A stretch of 64,000 nucleotides of DNA from assembly GCF_014633365.1 (NCBI RefSeq), contig NC_068347.1, forward strand, positions 18,746,433 through 18,810,432. Reading direction: 5' to 3'. This document shows, one piece after another, positions 10,533 to 22,237 of the stretch. A model generated the notes under the pieces. It was not told where the DNA came from and did no database searches. It saw only the letters and a list, made by a program, of their open reading frames with translations. Both the position numbers and the translations under genes were made by a program. Origin of the DNA: Diospyros lotus. Taxonomy: Eukaryota; Streptophyta; Magnoliopsida; Ericales; Ebenaceae. Each line of letters starts with the position of its first letter. Within the stretch, counting starts at the first letter, position 1.

Positions 10533-13126
10533 TTCAATTTTGGGAGATGGGGTATGAGAGAAATACACAATATTAATCAACATAATTAGTTGTTTTAAGT
10601 TTCAAGCCAATTAAGTTCTTGGGTATGATAGAGAGTCCGCAGACAGATACCTCAAGTATATATATTGATATTGCCAGCAAAAAGGGAGAAAAAAAAAAAA
10701 AAAAGATGTTTTATATTGGTGAATACAGTGCATTAATTAGTTTGTATATGGTTGGTTTGGAATTGAGATTTTGCTTGGTAAATGTAGCTAGCAATTAATC
10801 CATAAACACTAGCTGCTTGTTAGTTAATTATGTTGGATGAGATATATATTGTTGATGTAGAATTACATTAATATTTCCTTCTAGGATATGAACTCTCGAT
10901 CGGAGCTCCCAAATGTTGCAGCTGTAAATTTCTGCAAAGAGATTACATATGGTTAATTTGTATTAATCAATTAATTAGTGGTTCACTTCAGTAATTAAGC
11001 ACAATGGTTTCTCTGGTTCATTTCAATATTATTATGCATGTATCAGTTTGATTTCAATACTAAACACCACACCAATACTATATATATATATATGGTTCCT
11101 TTGTTTTTTGTTTTAGCAAATTGCTTGGCTTCAACTCCAAGATCTGCAATCTTTGTCCTTCGATCAGTCCAATGCTTGTGCATCATCTCTTAACTTTTTC
11201 AAAAGAAAAAAAATGAAAAATGAAAAAAGAACCCCAGAAGGAAAGGATCTTCCATCTTTCAATCACCACCTTCTCTCTTTCCTGCTTGGTGCTGAGTAAA
11301 TGCAACAAAAGTTTATTTTTTTACTTGGATATATAAAGTTTTAATTTGAGGCGCTGATGATAAACTTGAAGCACCATAGGGATTAATATTAATTAATTAA
11401 TTAATTAATGGAGCAAGCTAATTAAATTTCCTTCATAATTGAAATGCCAGTTGGTATATATATGTATATGTATAGCTAAAGACAAAAGAGCCACCAGTTT
11501 TGTTTCACAAGCTTTGACGGTTTTGTTAATTAGTAATGCAGAGAACCAATTGAGGTAAAATGAGATGGAAGTGGTAGAAAGTAATTTTCGTAGTTTATGC
11601 TAATGTTTCCTTCCGTACGAATATATATATGTATTTGAGTGTAAATCTTTTTTAGGTAACGACCACTTCAAGGGCCCCTAGTTTTCTTTTTCCATTTGTA
11701 CACTAAAACCTTTTAATTACTTAAAAGTAAATCGGATTCAGCGTCCTTTTCTTTCTCTCCTTTTGGCTTGAGATTCCCCTTCTTTATTTATTTTCTTAAT
11801 ATATATATATATATATATAAAGAAAATTGGGTTGATTTACATAGTAAACATGGTTCTTTTTTCTACACTTGCATGCAACATTAATTCACGTTCGATTCCC
11901 TAATTTCTTGGTTAATTCTTTTACGTATAATTACAAAAAAAAAAAACAAACAAATTCAAGTAGAATACTAGCAATGAAGTCAGTTGAAGCATAATAATTA
12001 TATGTACATCCGTAATGCACAATTTTTGTATTATTATGAAGAAGAGAGCGTATTACTTTCCTTTAAAATTCATTTTGATAGAGTGGACGTATTCTTGTGG
12101 TATAATAAACAGCCGTACGTAAGAAGAAGTTAGCAAGCTAGTAGATAGAGACAAAGTATGGATCCCATACCAAAATATGAAGGAGCTAATTAAGTAATGG
12201 ATATATATCATTAGGTAACTATTTTTAAAAATGTTTCAAGTGACAAGGAACCTTTTTCATGAGAGAAATTTAGATAAATTCCACACGTGGGGAAACAATC
12301 TTGAAAGCAACATGACAAGGATATACTTAGACTTTAGGGTAGTGTAGATAGCAGCCTCTATAACTATATATATATATATATATATCCAAAAACATGCATG
12401 GATAATAAATTTTTTCATATATAAATATATATATATAATATGAAACAAAAGCCATTTTATTTGGTTGAAAATTAAGAATCACTAACTAATCAGAGACGTG
12501 CATATGAAATATACATAGTAAAATTAAGATGCTACAATATCTAATTATACAGATATTTGAGAGAGGTATATAGAATAGAATTAATTAAAAGATGAAGGCC
12601 CTCACTAAGTTCAAAGTTGGCCATGAAAGACAAAGTAGGGTTTTGTTCACTTTCTTGGAGAAAGCAGCAAGCAGTAGCACAACTTTTTTACTAGTTTGTA
12701 TTTTAAGCAGCAAGTCGATCGAAGACACTATTTCATGTATTTAAGTACTAGCTAGCTAGCTAGGACTCTCGTGGAGTCTTCTTTTTTTTGGGTTTTTTCA
12801 CCAATCCATACCAAACTTGTGGAATAAAATTTCAGGTCCAATTCTTATCCCAAATAAACTGAATTTGTCACATATGAGAATGAAGGAAAAATCATCATCC
12901 TGGCTATTTGGTTTGATACCTTTGTTTTCAAGTGGGAATGAAGGGTGATGAATTAATGGGCAGATATTTGATTGTGGGTGTCATTGTCTTTGACGAAGTG
13001 ATGAGACAGGAGGCATGGGCTAAGTAGATTCCAAGAGCAGAGCCCCATATGTTGACAACAAAGTGAGCCCATAATTAAATGGACAAATTAATGCCTCCTG
13101 GGACCAATGTATATATTATACATGCC

Positions 13127-13148
13127 ATGCTATGCTATGCTATGCTAT
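13127..13148. repeat. (TATGC)n pentanucleotide microsatellite
   Basis: Four to five perfect units of a five-base repeat. A short reading frame crosses it, but nothing else supports coding. Confidence 0.85.
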
Positions 13149-14627
13149 GGGCTGTCATCAAGAGGAATCATTATCTTAAATACCATTCCAAGCCCCCATT
13201 TTTTTCTTTTAATCGCTTTCCATTCCTAGCTAAGTGTACAAACCAACTTTACATATCTTGGGAGTCATTGGTGCTTAATTTGGTATTCATTTCCAAACCC
13301 CACTGCTGCTGCCCACCAATCTAATCTGATCCAATCCAATCCAATCCCTTTTCATACTCCTACAGCTCTAACCCCTTCCCTAATCAAATACATATTTTGC
13401 ATTTAATGTCTCTGCACTCGTAATTATGTCCTCATACATTACATTAGTGGTTCCTGGACTAGCACTAGTATGTAGTTCTCTTGTCCATACTCTTAACAAT
13501 TAATAATGATTTAGTTTACTACCAAAATACATTTTCCTACTGATTTCTTAATTCCTGAATTGAAATTCTTGCAAAGTAATTGTAACTGACTTTATAAACC
13601 AAACCAAGTTTCTTTTAGTCTCAAATGCAACGGATATATATATATATATATTAATTAATTATAATCGACAATTATGAATGCATAAAATTTAAGTCTTTGT
13701 TTCATGCATGCATGTCCTTCATTTCTCCGAATATTTCTCTTATTTTAACTTATCTTATGCTCAAATCACATGACGAGCCAATTTCAAATTATAACTTATA
13801 TTTGATGTTTGTAATTAATTTTTATTTTTTAGATAAATTTTAAATAAAAATTAATTTTCAATACAACATAAGATTGCTCTTTAAGTATATTGTGGCTTAG
13901 TAAATAATTTTTAAATTTAAGTCTTTGTTTTAGAAAAATATATATATATATATATCATATCAACTTTAAACACTAAAAATAAACTATAAAATATCTTTAA
14001 AAATAATCCAAACTGTAGAGATGTATACGAAGTTTGTTTTATTGACAGGTCAAATTAAGTGCTAAATAAATTATTACATTTTTATTTCAAGCTTAAATTT
14101 ATCATTTTACTTTGAATATGACGAAAGAAAATTATTATATTTAAAAAAAACACAAATTGTAATTGTGGGAAAAATTTCAAATCTAAGTTTGGGGTTTAGT
14201 TTGAGCATTTACAACTATATAAGGTTATTTTAATTAGAAATAAAATTAACATTATTAATAAAATCTAAATGTTGTTTGCTAACATTAAAAAGAATGTATA
14301 ATAATGACTAGTATAGCCCTAACTCTAAAAATACAGTGACTAATTTGACACCTTTTAAATAGCAATGACCAAATTAGTTTTAAATTTAAAAATACAATAA
14401 TTTATTTAGCTACGATTAGTAAAATAACCCAAACTCGTAAAAACCTACCCCGATTGGAACAAGATCAAAGGTTGTTTGACAAGCGTTAGGATTGGTTTGA
14501 GGAATCCCGATTGTTTTTCAATTGGGGTTGAGGCCGCATACCCAGCCTTCATTTCAATACTCTCTCTATATATATTCAATTAAATGTAAAAAAATATAAA
14601 AATATATAAAAAAATATATTCTTAATA

Positions 14628-14985
14628 AATAAAAGAGGTCCCTAAACTATTAATTTTTAATCCTTCAACTAAAATTTAGCATATTCTCTCAATCAACTAT
14701 TTTTTTTGTCACCTTAAATCCTTATCATTAGTTTCCATTAAAACATTAATTACCCGCACGTTACAAGCATGTGAAAGGGATGAAAGATAGATAGGTAAGC
14801 AAATTTTTCTTTATAGATAAGAGGATCCCTAACGTATTAAAAAATGTGGTCCTTAGTGCCCCTTCCCCATCCCCCCAAACTGAAATTTTGACACATTTTT
14901 TCATTCAACCATTTTTTTCATCACCTTAAGTCTTTTAGTTAACCGAGAGTTAACGGCTCAATTAACTGTGACAAGTAAAACTAAA
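14628..14985. repeat. Two direct partial copies of a dispersed foldback-type repeat
   Basis: Two related half-copies (about 14628-14790 and 14818-14985) share the phrases 'ccctaa', 'ttcaactaaaattt', 'cattcaa..attttttt' and 'tcaccttaa'. The same phrases form the arms of the palindromic element at about 23829-24108. No clean ends were found. Confidence 0.5.
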
Positions 14986-15003
14986 CATGTCCAGCTTAAT
15001 TTA

Positions 15004-15686
15004 TGTTAAGTTCAAGGGTAAATAAATATGATTTTGATGATAATAAAAATATTTGTATAATTTAAATAAATTTCTTATGTTGAAAAGTGAATGTTTTTCG
15101 TGTCTATGTATCTTAGGTCAATTGATACTTAAGTCTAAATCAACTAAAGTGAGGCAGAATGTTTAAATCTCGTCGTATGCCATTTATGTCGAATGAAGTT
15201 CTTCTTTGGTCGACCAAAATTATATAGAATATTGGCCTCATGTCTTAGGTCCACCTAGCCTTAGACTGAAGTTGTGTTTTTGGTTACTAGACAACTTCAG
15301 TCGATTGAAATTATGCTTTCAGTCGATTAAAGTTAATTCGTCATTGATGATTATCCTAGATTTCTTAATCTGTTGTTGTTACATAGTAAGGGTATATTTA
15401 TTTATATATGTTTTGTTATTGTTCTCAAAGTCATAGTTTGATTTTCTTTTGAAATTTTATCTTTTGAAAATGTTGTTCCTTTAGCATTCATTTTTGACTT
15501 TTTATGCAAATGATTCTTTGTTGTGTTTACAATTTCAACAAATGCTAGCTAGAGTTGGAAAAGAATGGAGATTTTTTTTTTTTATTTCAAATGATTGTTT
15601 ATCCCTTTATTTATAACAGCTAGTTTTCTGAAAAATGTGTATAAACACAAGACGAGTATAAATGCTAGTACATATATAAAACAAAC
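15004..15686 (+). repeat. Truncated 5' LTR of element A
   Basis: It matches the first part of the full LTR at 22238-23362, from TGTTAAG..CAAGGGTAAATAAATATG to 'acatatataaaacaaac', then stops where LTR D begins. The remaining roughly 450 bp of the LTR are absent. Confidence 0.85.
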
Positions 15687-17253
15687 TGTTAGGTTTGTAT
15701 GGCAATGGCATCAAAACCCAAGAAGGGGTGAATTAGGTTATTAAAAAATTTGATTGAACTTGAAATCTTTTTTTATAAAAAATGTGATTTTAATGCAAAT
15801 GAGAAATTGCTTGGCCCAATAAATAAAACAAGAATAAGAACAAGAAGAGAGACACAACGATATATAGTAGTTCGATTTAAATCAAACCTAATCCACTATC
15901 TCAGCTTCTCACTAAAGAATTTTTCAACTAATTCACTATAATCCTTCTATTTTTCTGGATAGACCCTCTAGCAACAAACTAGGAATTTACAATCTCTTGC
16001 TTAGACAAACAAACCCTCTAGCAACCAGCTAGGAAATGTAATCTCTTACAATTAATGTAAACCCTTTAACAACAAGTTAGGAAATATAATTTCCTACAAT
16101 CAATGTAGGCCCTCAACAATCTTGCTAAGAAAACCAAGAATGATACAAAAGAAAGAATTTAAGAGTAGACACTCTTAGTTATAAGATCTCTCAAAATAAA
16201 CACAAGGCTTGAACAAAATAATACAAATGATAATCAAAACCTTTAGAGAGAAAAATGAAGAACAAAAGAAACAATTAAGCTCTTAAAACAATAAACATTT
16301 GAAAACTTGAAATCAATCTTCTTGGTTGTCTTGATTCATCCATTTGCTCTCTATTTATAGAGCTTTGTGACCCATTTCAAAAATCTTGCCGTTGGTAGTG
16401 AAATGAGTGACTTGGAATAGTGGAGAAACTAGTCATTGGAACTTTCTACAATAGAAATAGTTGACTGGTTCAAGTAATTGGTTGACCAGTTAGGTCAAAA
16501 ATTTACATTTACTTATGCACAGTCGATAGATACAAGATATAGTCGACTATCCTTACATGATAGTCGATAGATACAAGATATAGTCGACAAACTGAACAAG
16601 CATAGTCGACTATCCTTATGCACAGTCGACAGATGAGGAAGATTTTCAACAAAATGAAGCTTGAAAACATTACAACATATTTACATTTACTTTAATATTT
16701 TGTCCTCATTTTGTTTAATTTATATTTTACCTTCCATTTAATATTTTGTCCTCATTTTGTTTAATTTATATTTTATCTTCCATTTACTTTAATACATAAA
16801 TGTAAATAAGAAAGTACCCCCCATTTGGATTCAATAAAAATATCTAAAAAATCAAAATCCATAAGAATAAAAAAGTAGAATTTGGATTTTAGTAGGAACT
16901 TAAGATTTTGCGATTTTACCACCTCCAAGATATACACTTTCTATTTTTTGAAAAATTCATTAAAAATCATTTTATCACTAATGAATGTTAGTTATTGAAT
17001 TACTGGGAGTTAGTTTTCTAAAACTAAAACATTTTCATATATGTCTCCTTATAAGGTGCTAATCTTCCAGACTTAGAAAAATATGACTTTGAATTCTCGA
17101 TACTTGAAATTCATTTGGTTTTCATTCTCACAAAATAATACTTGATATTGAAATTAATTTATGTTGAAAGCCACAACCTTGATTCATAACTTAGGAATTA
17201 AATAAAATATTATTTTTCATCATCAAAACTAAGTATACAAAAGTAAAACAACA
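15687..17253 (-). mobile_element. Antisense SIRE-like LTR D, joining 5' LTR to pol of element A
   Basis: It starts TGTTAGG (15687) and ends near AAAACAACA (17253). It shares with LTR C (19493-21068) the 'ggggtgaatta' block near its left end, the 'ctaatccacta' and 'accctctag' blocks, GTCGAC motifs and the 'ttttcatcatcaaaacta' block near its right end. No matching duplication flanks it (left caaac, right atcat). Its left side is an LTR of A and its right side is the pol of A. It is therefore a rearrangement product, not a simple insertion. Confidence 0.75.
16515..16640. repeat. GTCGAC motif cluster in LTR D
   Basis: Several copies of 'agtcgatagatacaagatatagtcgac' phrases and 'tagtcgactat' occur in about 125 bases. 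They match in style the larger cluster in LTR C. Confidence 0.8.
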
Positions 17254-17408
17254 ATCATTTTATTAGAGAGCATGTGAAAGAAGGAAACATCAATTTAGAA
17301 TATGTAAACACAACTTATCAACTAGTTGATATTTTTACAAAACCTTTAGGAGAAGACCAATTTTGCAAACTTAAAAGAGAATTAGGTATGATGAATTTAT
17401 TTGAGTAA
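17254..17408 (+). pseudogene. Copia pol C-terminus remnant (RNase H end)
   Basis: The frame reads HFIREHVKEGNINLEYV, then LVDIFTKPL, and ends KRELGMMNLFE before TAA (17406-17408). This is the usual end of a copia RNase H domain, in which the His and the DIFTKPL motif are near-universal. Everything upstream of it in pol is missing and is replaced by LTR D. It cannot give a functional enzyme. Confidence 0.88.
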
Positions 17409-17465
17409 TATGTTCTTTAATATTTTATGTTTGGTGTATTCATTGCCTTTCTTTGTCTTTTGTTA

Positions 17466-17719
17466 ATCTTTGATCGACCTAAGATAAAGGATCGATTGAC
17501 CGAAGTAGTGTCAATTTGAGGGTAGGCATCCTGTCCATCTTCGGTCAACCTAAGTTTAAGGGTTGATCGATCGAAGTAGTGTTGGTTTGAGGGTGGACAT
17601 TCTGTCCATCTTCAATCGACCTAAGCTTAAAGGTTAGTCGACTGAAGTTTGATCTGTTCGCAAGTGGGTATTTTGCTCATCTTTGGACGACTGAAGAGAA
17701 ACTTCAGTCGACTGAAGTT
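17466..17719 (+). repeat. 71-bp tandem repeat between pol and env-like frame
   Basis: Units start at 17466, 17537, 17608 and 17679, each opening 'atctt' and carrying a GTCGAC-like or TCGAC site and 'cgaagtagtgt' or a variant. The block ends with the perfect 20-bp palindrome AACTTCAGTCGACTGAAGTT at 17700-17719. Confidence 0.85.
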
Positions 17720-17853
17720 TCCGTAAATGCAGCAACCCTAAGTCGATCAAATGTTATTTAAAGGCCTTTTGGGCCATTTCTCCTCACTTATTCTCATCTC
17801 TCCTCTCTAGTTTCTTGCTCTAAACCCAACCCGTTTTCTTCTTTTCACTTTAA

Positions 17854-18943
17854 ATGGCCCCAAGAAGAGCATTCAGGAAGAGAGTCTAATGGTCCACATC
17901 TGAGAGGTCCCAAGGATCCACATCTGAAAGACGTACAAAGGCCCGCCATGACTTTGACATGTCTATGATTATTTCTAAAGAAACAACCTCCCATTTTGCC
18001 CAGATGGAAAAGAAAGTTATTCTCAATGGTAGAAAAGTCAAATTCGAATAGCTTCACAAAGAAGGGTTTGATTTATCCAACTATCTTGGCATGTGGGCCT
18101 CATTTCTCACTTTAGATGAGTTAGTTTATCATGACCTTGTTCGCTTTTTTTATGCTAATCTTGTCCTCCTTGACCATCATTTTCGCATCTCATCAAAAGT
18201 TAAGGGCATTGATGATGAGTTTAATGCTAGTATTTTTCAAGAAATTTTTGGTATTCATTCCCACAACTCTGAAATCCAAATACCCAAAACACAACAATGG
18301 ACTTATAAAATTCCTAACTTTGATCCTACCTCAGCCGTTCGCACCCTTACTATTCTTGATTTTCAGTCCTATATGCCTTTGGGTAAAGATTTTGATATTC
18401 CTACTCATCTTTTGTATTTAATCATTTGTCACTATTTTGTTCCAAATAGTGGGTTTTTCGATCATGTTTCATTTTTTGAGTTTGAAATACTTTGGTGTCT
18501 TGTCAACAAACTCCCTATTGATTTGCCATACATCATCGTCCATCACATATGGGATGTTTCTCACTCGCATCTTCAAACACTTTAATATTCGACTTGAGAA
18601 TGAGTACTTTGTTTCCCTCAAGCCCACTGATCAGATCTACACAAGCACACTACGTCGCATGCACTACATCAAGCTACAAGGAGTCTAGCAGAAGAATCCA
18701 ACATTCTATGGCGTAGCTCAAGTCGACTCTACTGATGAAAAGGTTGAGTATGCCCAAGCCAATGAGATGCATCCCACTTCGATTCACGATCCTGCTGCTG
18801 CTAGCGCTTCATCTTCTGCTCGCCCAGGTCCCTCTTTGTAGGATATTCTTAATGCCATTTTGGATGTAGGTGCTCAAATCACCCACGTTGAGGACAGGCT
18901 CACTAGACTAGAAAGTCATTTTCCTCATCCTCCATCTCAATAG
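17854..18943 (+). pseudogene. Broken env-like / third-ORF frame of the SIRE-like element
   Basis: The frame starts MAPRRAF (17854) and can be followed to a TAG at 18941-18943, broken by stops near 17887 and 18049, a frameshift in roughly 18440-18585 and a further stop at 18838. The middle part (GFDLSNYLGMWASFL, then a VRFFYANL motif) resembles the family annotated as 'putative plant transposon protein', which sits after pol in many SIRE/Maximus elements and has been called envelope-like. The last part ends in a coiled-coil-like THVEDRLTRLESHF. The breaks rule out a working product. A true membrane-fusion role for this family is unproven. Family naming is from memory. Confidence 0.7.
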
Positions 18944-19492
18944 TAGGTCTTAGTTTTGATACTGACAAAGAAAGAGAGAAATGACCTCATATTTTTTTTA
19001 TTTTCCTCTTATGTACTCCTATGCTCAAATGAATATAATCTTGTTGCCCAGAAAAATACCCAAAAGGGAGGGTGAATTGGGTTTTTCAAAAATTAATAAT
19101 TTTAACTCTTTTAAAAACTCTTAAATTTGTAATCTTAATATGTGGTGATTGCAGTAGAATTGATAATAGTAAAATCACACAACCACACAAAACAAAAGAA
19201 ATTTATAGAGGTTCGACTCTAAAGAGCCTAATCCTCTCTCTCAAGACTTAACTTGAGGTTCCACTAAGGAGAATGAACACTACCTTTTAACTGGAGCTAG
19301 AACCAACATACAATCCATTGCCTAAACAAGAACCACTAGCACACTATTAACAAATACAATTCTCTCACACAACAAATGAGTAAAAATAATAAACTTACAA
19401 CTAGAGACAATTACAAACAAATCACCAACCATTGAGAATTTCACCAGTCAACACACTTCCAGCACTTCGAACCTTCTCACTTTTGTTTGAAT

Positions 19493-21068
19493 TGTTAGAA
19501 CATGAGATGCTATGGCACACACCAAAAAGGGGGGTGAATTGGTATAATTAAAAGCTTGGTAGAAACTTGAAAACTTTTTGACCCAAATGAGGTTTTAGTG
19601 ACTTAAAACATAGAACATATGAGATGATAAATGTAAAGCAAGAAGAATAAAAGAGACAAAGGATTTATAGTGGTTCGGCTTAAACCAAGCCTAATCCACT
19701 ACCTTAGCTCCCACTAAGGATTTTAAACCAATTCACTAAAACCTCCTACTTACACAAGTAGGCCCTCTAGCTACACAAGCTAGGAAATACAACCTCCCAA
19801 TTAAATGGGCCCTCTAGCTACTGCTAGGAAAAATACAACCTCCCAATTTAATGGGCCCTCTAGCTATTGCTAGGAAAAAAATACAAACAATCGAATAGAG
19901 AATCTAAGAGTACAACTCTTAGTTACAATGATCTCTCAAAAATGATACAAGACTTGAAGTAAATAATTACAACTGAAGATCGAAGCCTTGAAGAGAGAAA
20001 ATTAAAGCACAGACGATTTTAAATACAAATGAGAATAACAGTAAGCTCAAATAATTTCATTCCCGTCCATTAGCCTTCTCTTGATCATCTATGACATGTA
20101 TATATAAGTGTCCCACAAAGTTGAAGAGAAATATAGCCGTTTGGAGCCGTTGGGATTTGAAAAAATAGCCGTTGGAGCTTTCTGCAAAAAGAAATAGTCG
20201 ACAGAAGAAATATATAGTTGACTATTTTTACAACTAAAGCAAGAAATAGTCGACAGACAAAACGAATAATCAACTATTTTATAACACAAAATTTCAATAG
20301 TCGACAGACACATTCCAATAGTCAACAGATGCTGAGATATAAAGAAATTTTTGAATTTCATAAACAAAAATAGTCGACAGACCAAAAGGCATAATCGACT
20401 ATTTTTACTCGATAGTCGACAGATGTTAAAAATAGTCAACAGATGCTTGAATAGTCGACAGAACAATCAAAATAGTCGACTATTTCAAGGCATAATCAAC
20501 AGAATGAACCTGATAGTCAACTATTCTTTAGAAAAACTTGAATTTTCAATACATCCTTATTCGATTCTTTAAAAACTCATTTTGATTATCTTTAAAGTAA
20601 GTTGAGATTATCAAAAGTATGATTTGAAACAAATTATTCTTAACAAATCAATCTTTCATCCATACTCAATATTTCATATCTTGCTTTAAGATTTATATAC
20701 TAAAAATACATTTTCTCATTCATATAATCCATATAGTAGAAATTGATTTTCATATAGACATTCATCAAAACCATTTCATTACTAAGAGATATTAGATATC
20801 AAAATACTAAGAGATAGTTTTCTAAAAAAACATGTTCTAGTTGGTCTTTTGCCTTAGAATTATTTTGACCAACGATTTCGAGGAGATTCTTTTTAGATCT
20901 TAAAACTTGTTTATGCTAATCTCCAACTAATATAAAAGATCATAGATCATTTTAACAAAGCACTTTGAAATTGATTTTAGTTTCCAAACCATATGCTTTG
21001 ATTGAGAGAAAATAAAAAGACATTTGAAATTTTTCATCATCAAAACTAAACACAAGAGTAAAATATCA
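19493..21068 (-). mobile_element. Solo LTR C (SIRE-like), nested in LTR B
   Basis: It starts TGTTAGAACATG and ends AAAATATCA, flanked by perfect TGAAT duplications (19488-19492 and 21069-21073). It is the same family as LTR D. The left end holds the SIRE-type 'aaggggggtgaattgg' block and the right end 'tttttcatcatcaaaactaaaca'. Its centre carries the largest GTCGAC cluster of the window. It has no coding region. Confidence 0.9.
20185..20535. repeat. Cluster of about 14 'ATAGTCGACAGA / TAGTCGACTATT' motifs
   Basis: Short motifs built on GTCGAC (some decayed to GTCAAC or ATCGAC) recur roughly every 15-50 bases. They alternate between an -AGA right flank and a -TATT right flank. Stops and low complexity in all frames argue against coding. 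Confidence 0.85.
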
Positions 21069-21230
21069 TGAATGCTCTATCAAATTTGTTCTACCTTAAG
21101 CCTCCATACTTACCAAATATATATACATCTTCCAAACACACTATCCATTAAAGAAAGGGTTAATATAAAGTTTAAAATTCAAAAAATATTTTGGCTTTCT
21201 CAAACAATAAGAAAACATGTCTCACATTTA

Positions 21231-21945
21231 ATTCAAAATAAATTTACTTTTTGCATGAGAAATCAATATTTGAAAATTCAAATATATGCTTTTGAGACAT
21301 AGATGATTAAAACAAAAAAACATGTCTAAAAGCAATTCTTATTTAATTCAAAATAAATTTACTTTTTGCATGAGAAATCAATATTTGAAAATTCAAATAT
21401 ATGCTTTTGAGACATAGATGATTAAAACAAAAAAACATGTCTAAAAGCAATTCTTATTTAATTCAAAATAAATTTACTTTTTGCATGAGTAAGAGAAAAC
21501 ATATTTAAAAACAATTCTCCTTTAATTCAAGATTTGAAAATTCAAATATAAGCTTTTGAGACATAAATGATTAAAACAAGAAAATATGTTTAAAAACAAT
21601 TCTCCTTTAATTCAAAATAAATTTACTTTTTACATGAGTAAGAGAAAACATGTCTAAAATCAATTCTCTTTAATTCAAAATAAATTTATTTTTTTGTATA
21701 AAAAAAAGAAAACATGTTTAAAAATAATTTTTCTTTAATTCAAAATAAATGTACTTTTTGCATAAGTAAGAAATGCATTTATCAAGAAATGAAAATTCAA
21801 ACCTAAACTTTTGAGACATAAATGATCAAAATAAGGAAACATGTCTAAAGAAAATCAATCTTTAATTCAAAATAAATTTACACTTTGTACCTACTTTTAA
21901 TTCAAAATAAATTTATTTTTTGTATGAGAAAGAAATATATTTATA
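21231..21945. repeat. 115-bp tandem array inside LTR B
   Basis: Two identical 115-bp copies (21231-21345 and 21346-21460), starting 'attcaaaataaatttactt', are followed by degraded partial copies up to about 21945. The full LTR of element A lacks this array, so it expanded within LTR B or its source copy. Confidence 0.88.
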
Positions 21946-22237
21946 TCATAAAAATATTTTTGTTATCATCAAAATTGTATTTACTTACCCTTGAGCTTAA
22001 CAAATCTGATGTACTTATTTTTATGTCATGTTCTTAAAATATGTTATATTTTGAATATAATCATATGATATGTTCTATTTTGAAATATAATCTGATACTT
22101 TATATCTCGTTCTTAATATACAATATGTTTTATCAAACAAATATTTTTATCTCAAAATATTTTTATATATTTAGGGGGAGTTATTTTTATTTCAAAGAAA
22201 AATATAAAATTTTTGTCATTATAAAAAAGAGAGAGAT

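Larger units (their letters stand above)
10533..15003. other. AT-rich spacer between NAC gene and SIRE-like element
   Basis: The first few hundred bases should hold the NAC 3' untranslated region. No other gene is supported. Microsatellites are numerous: TA runs near 11078-11092, 11800-11818, 12366-12384 and 13636-13650, an AATT run at 11388-11407, a TATGC run at 13127-13148 and an AATCC run near 13325-13346. Two copies of a dispersed repeat sit at about 14628-14985, just before the transposon. Confidence 0.6.
19042..22002 (-). mobile_element. Solo LTR B (SIRE-like, antisense) with nested LTR C
   Basis: Its ends are TGTTGCCCAG (19042) and CTTAACA (22002), with a perfect AATCT duplication at 19037-19041 and 22003-22007. 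Read on the minus strand it is the same family as the 3' LTR of element A (same start, same 'cccaattcaccctcccttttggg' end). Without C it is about 1.38 kb, longer than the 1.13-kb LTR of A, because it carries the 115-bp repeat array. Removing C (19493-21068) rejoins ATTCAAACAAAAGTG to GAGC exactly as in the LTR of A near 22911-22930. Confidence 0.88.

Noticed and set aside
13079..13324. 81-residue plus-strand frame through the TATGC microsatellite
   Set aside because: Driven by repeat sequence; no domain, no splice or promoter support.
17854..18943. Integrated virus suggested by the env-like frame
   Set aside because: The flanking pol end, LTRs and target duplications show a plant copia retrotransposon; nothing else viral is present.
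20089..20466. 125-residue minus-strand reading frame with repeated Cys-Arg-Leu-type units
   Set aside because: The repeated units are translations of the GTCGAC motif cluster inside LTR C. There is no start context or conserved domain.
20185..20535. CRISPR-like array
   Set aside because: Repeats are only 10-12 bases, decayed, and unevenly spaced, and they lie inside a plant LTR.
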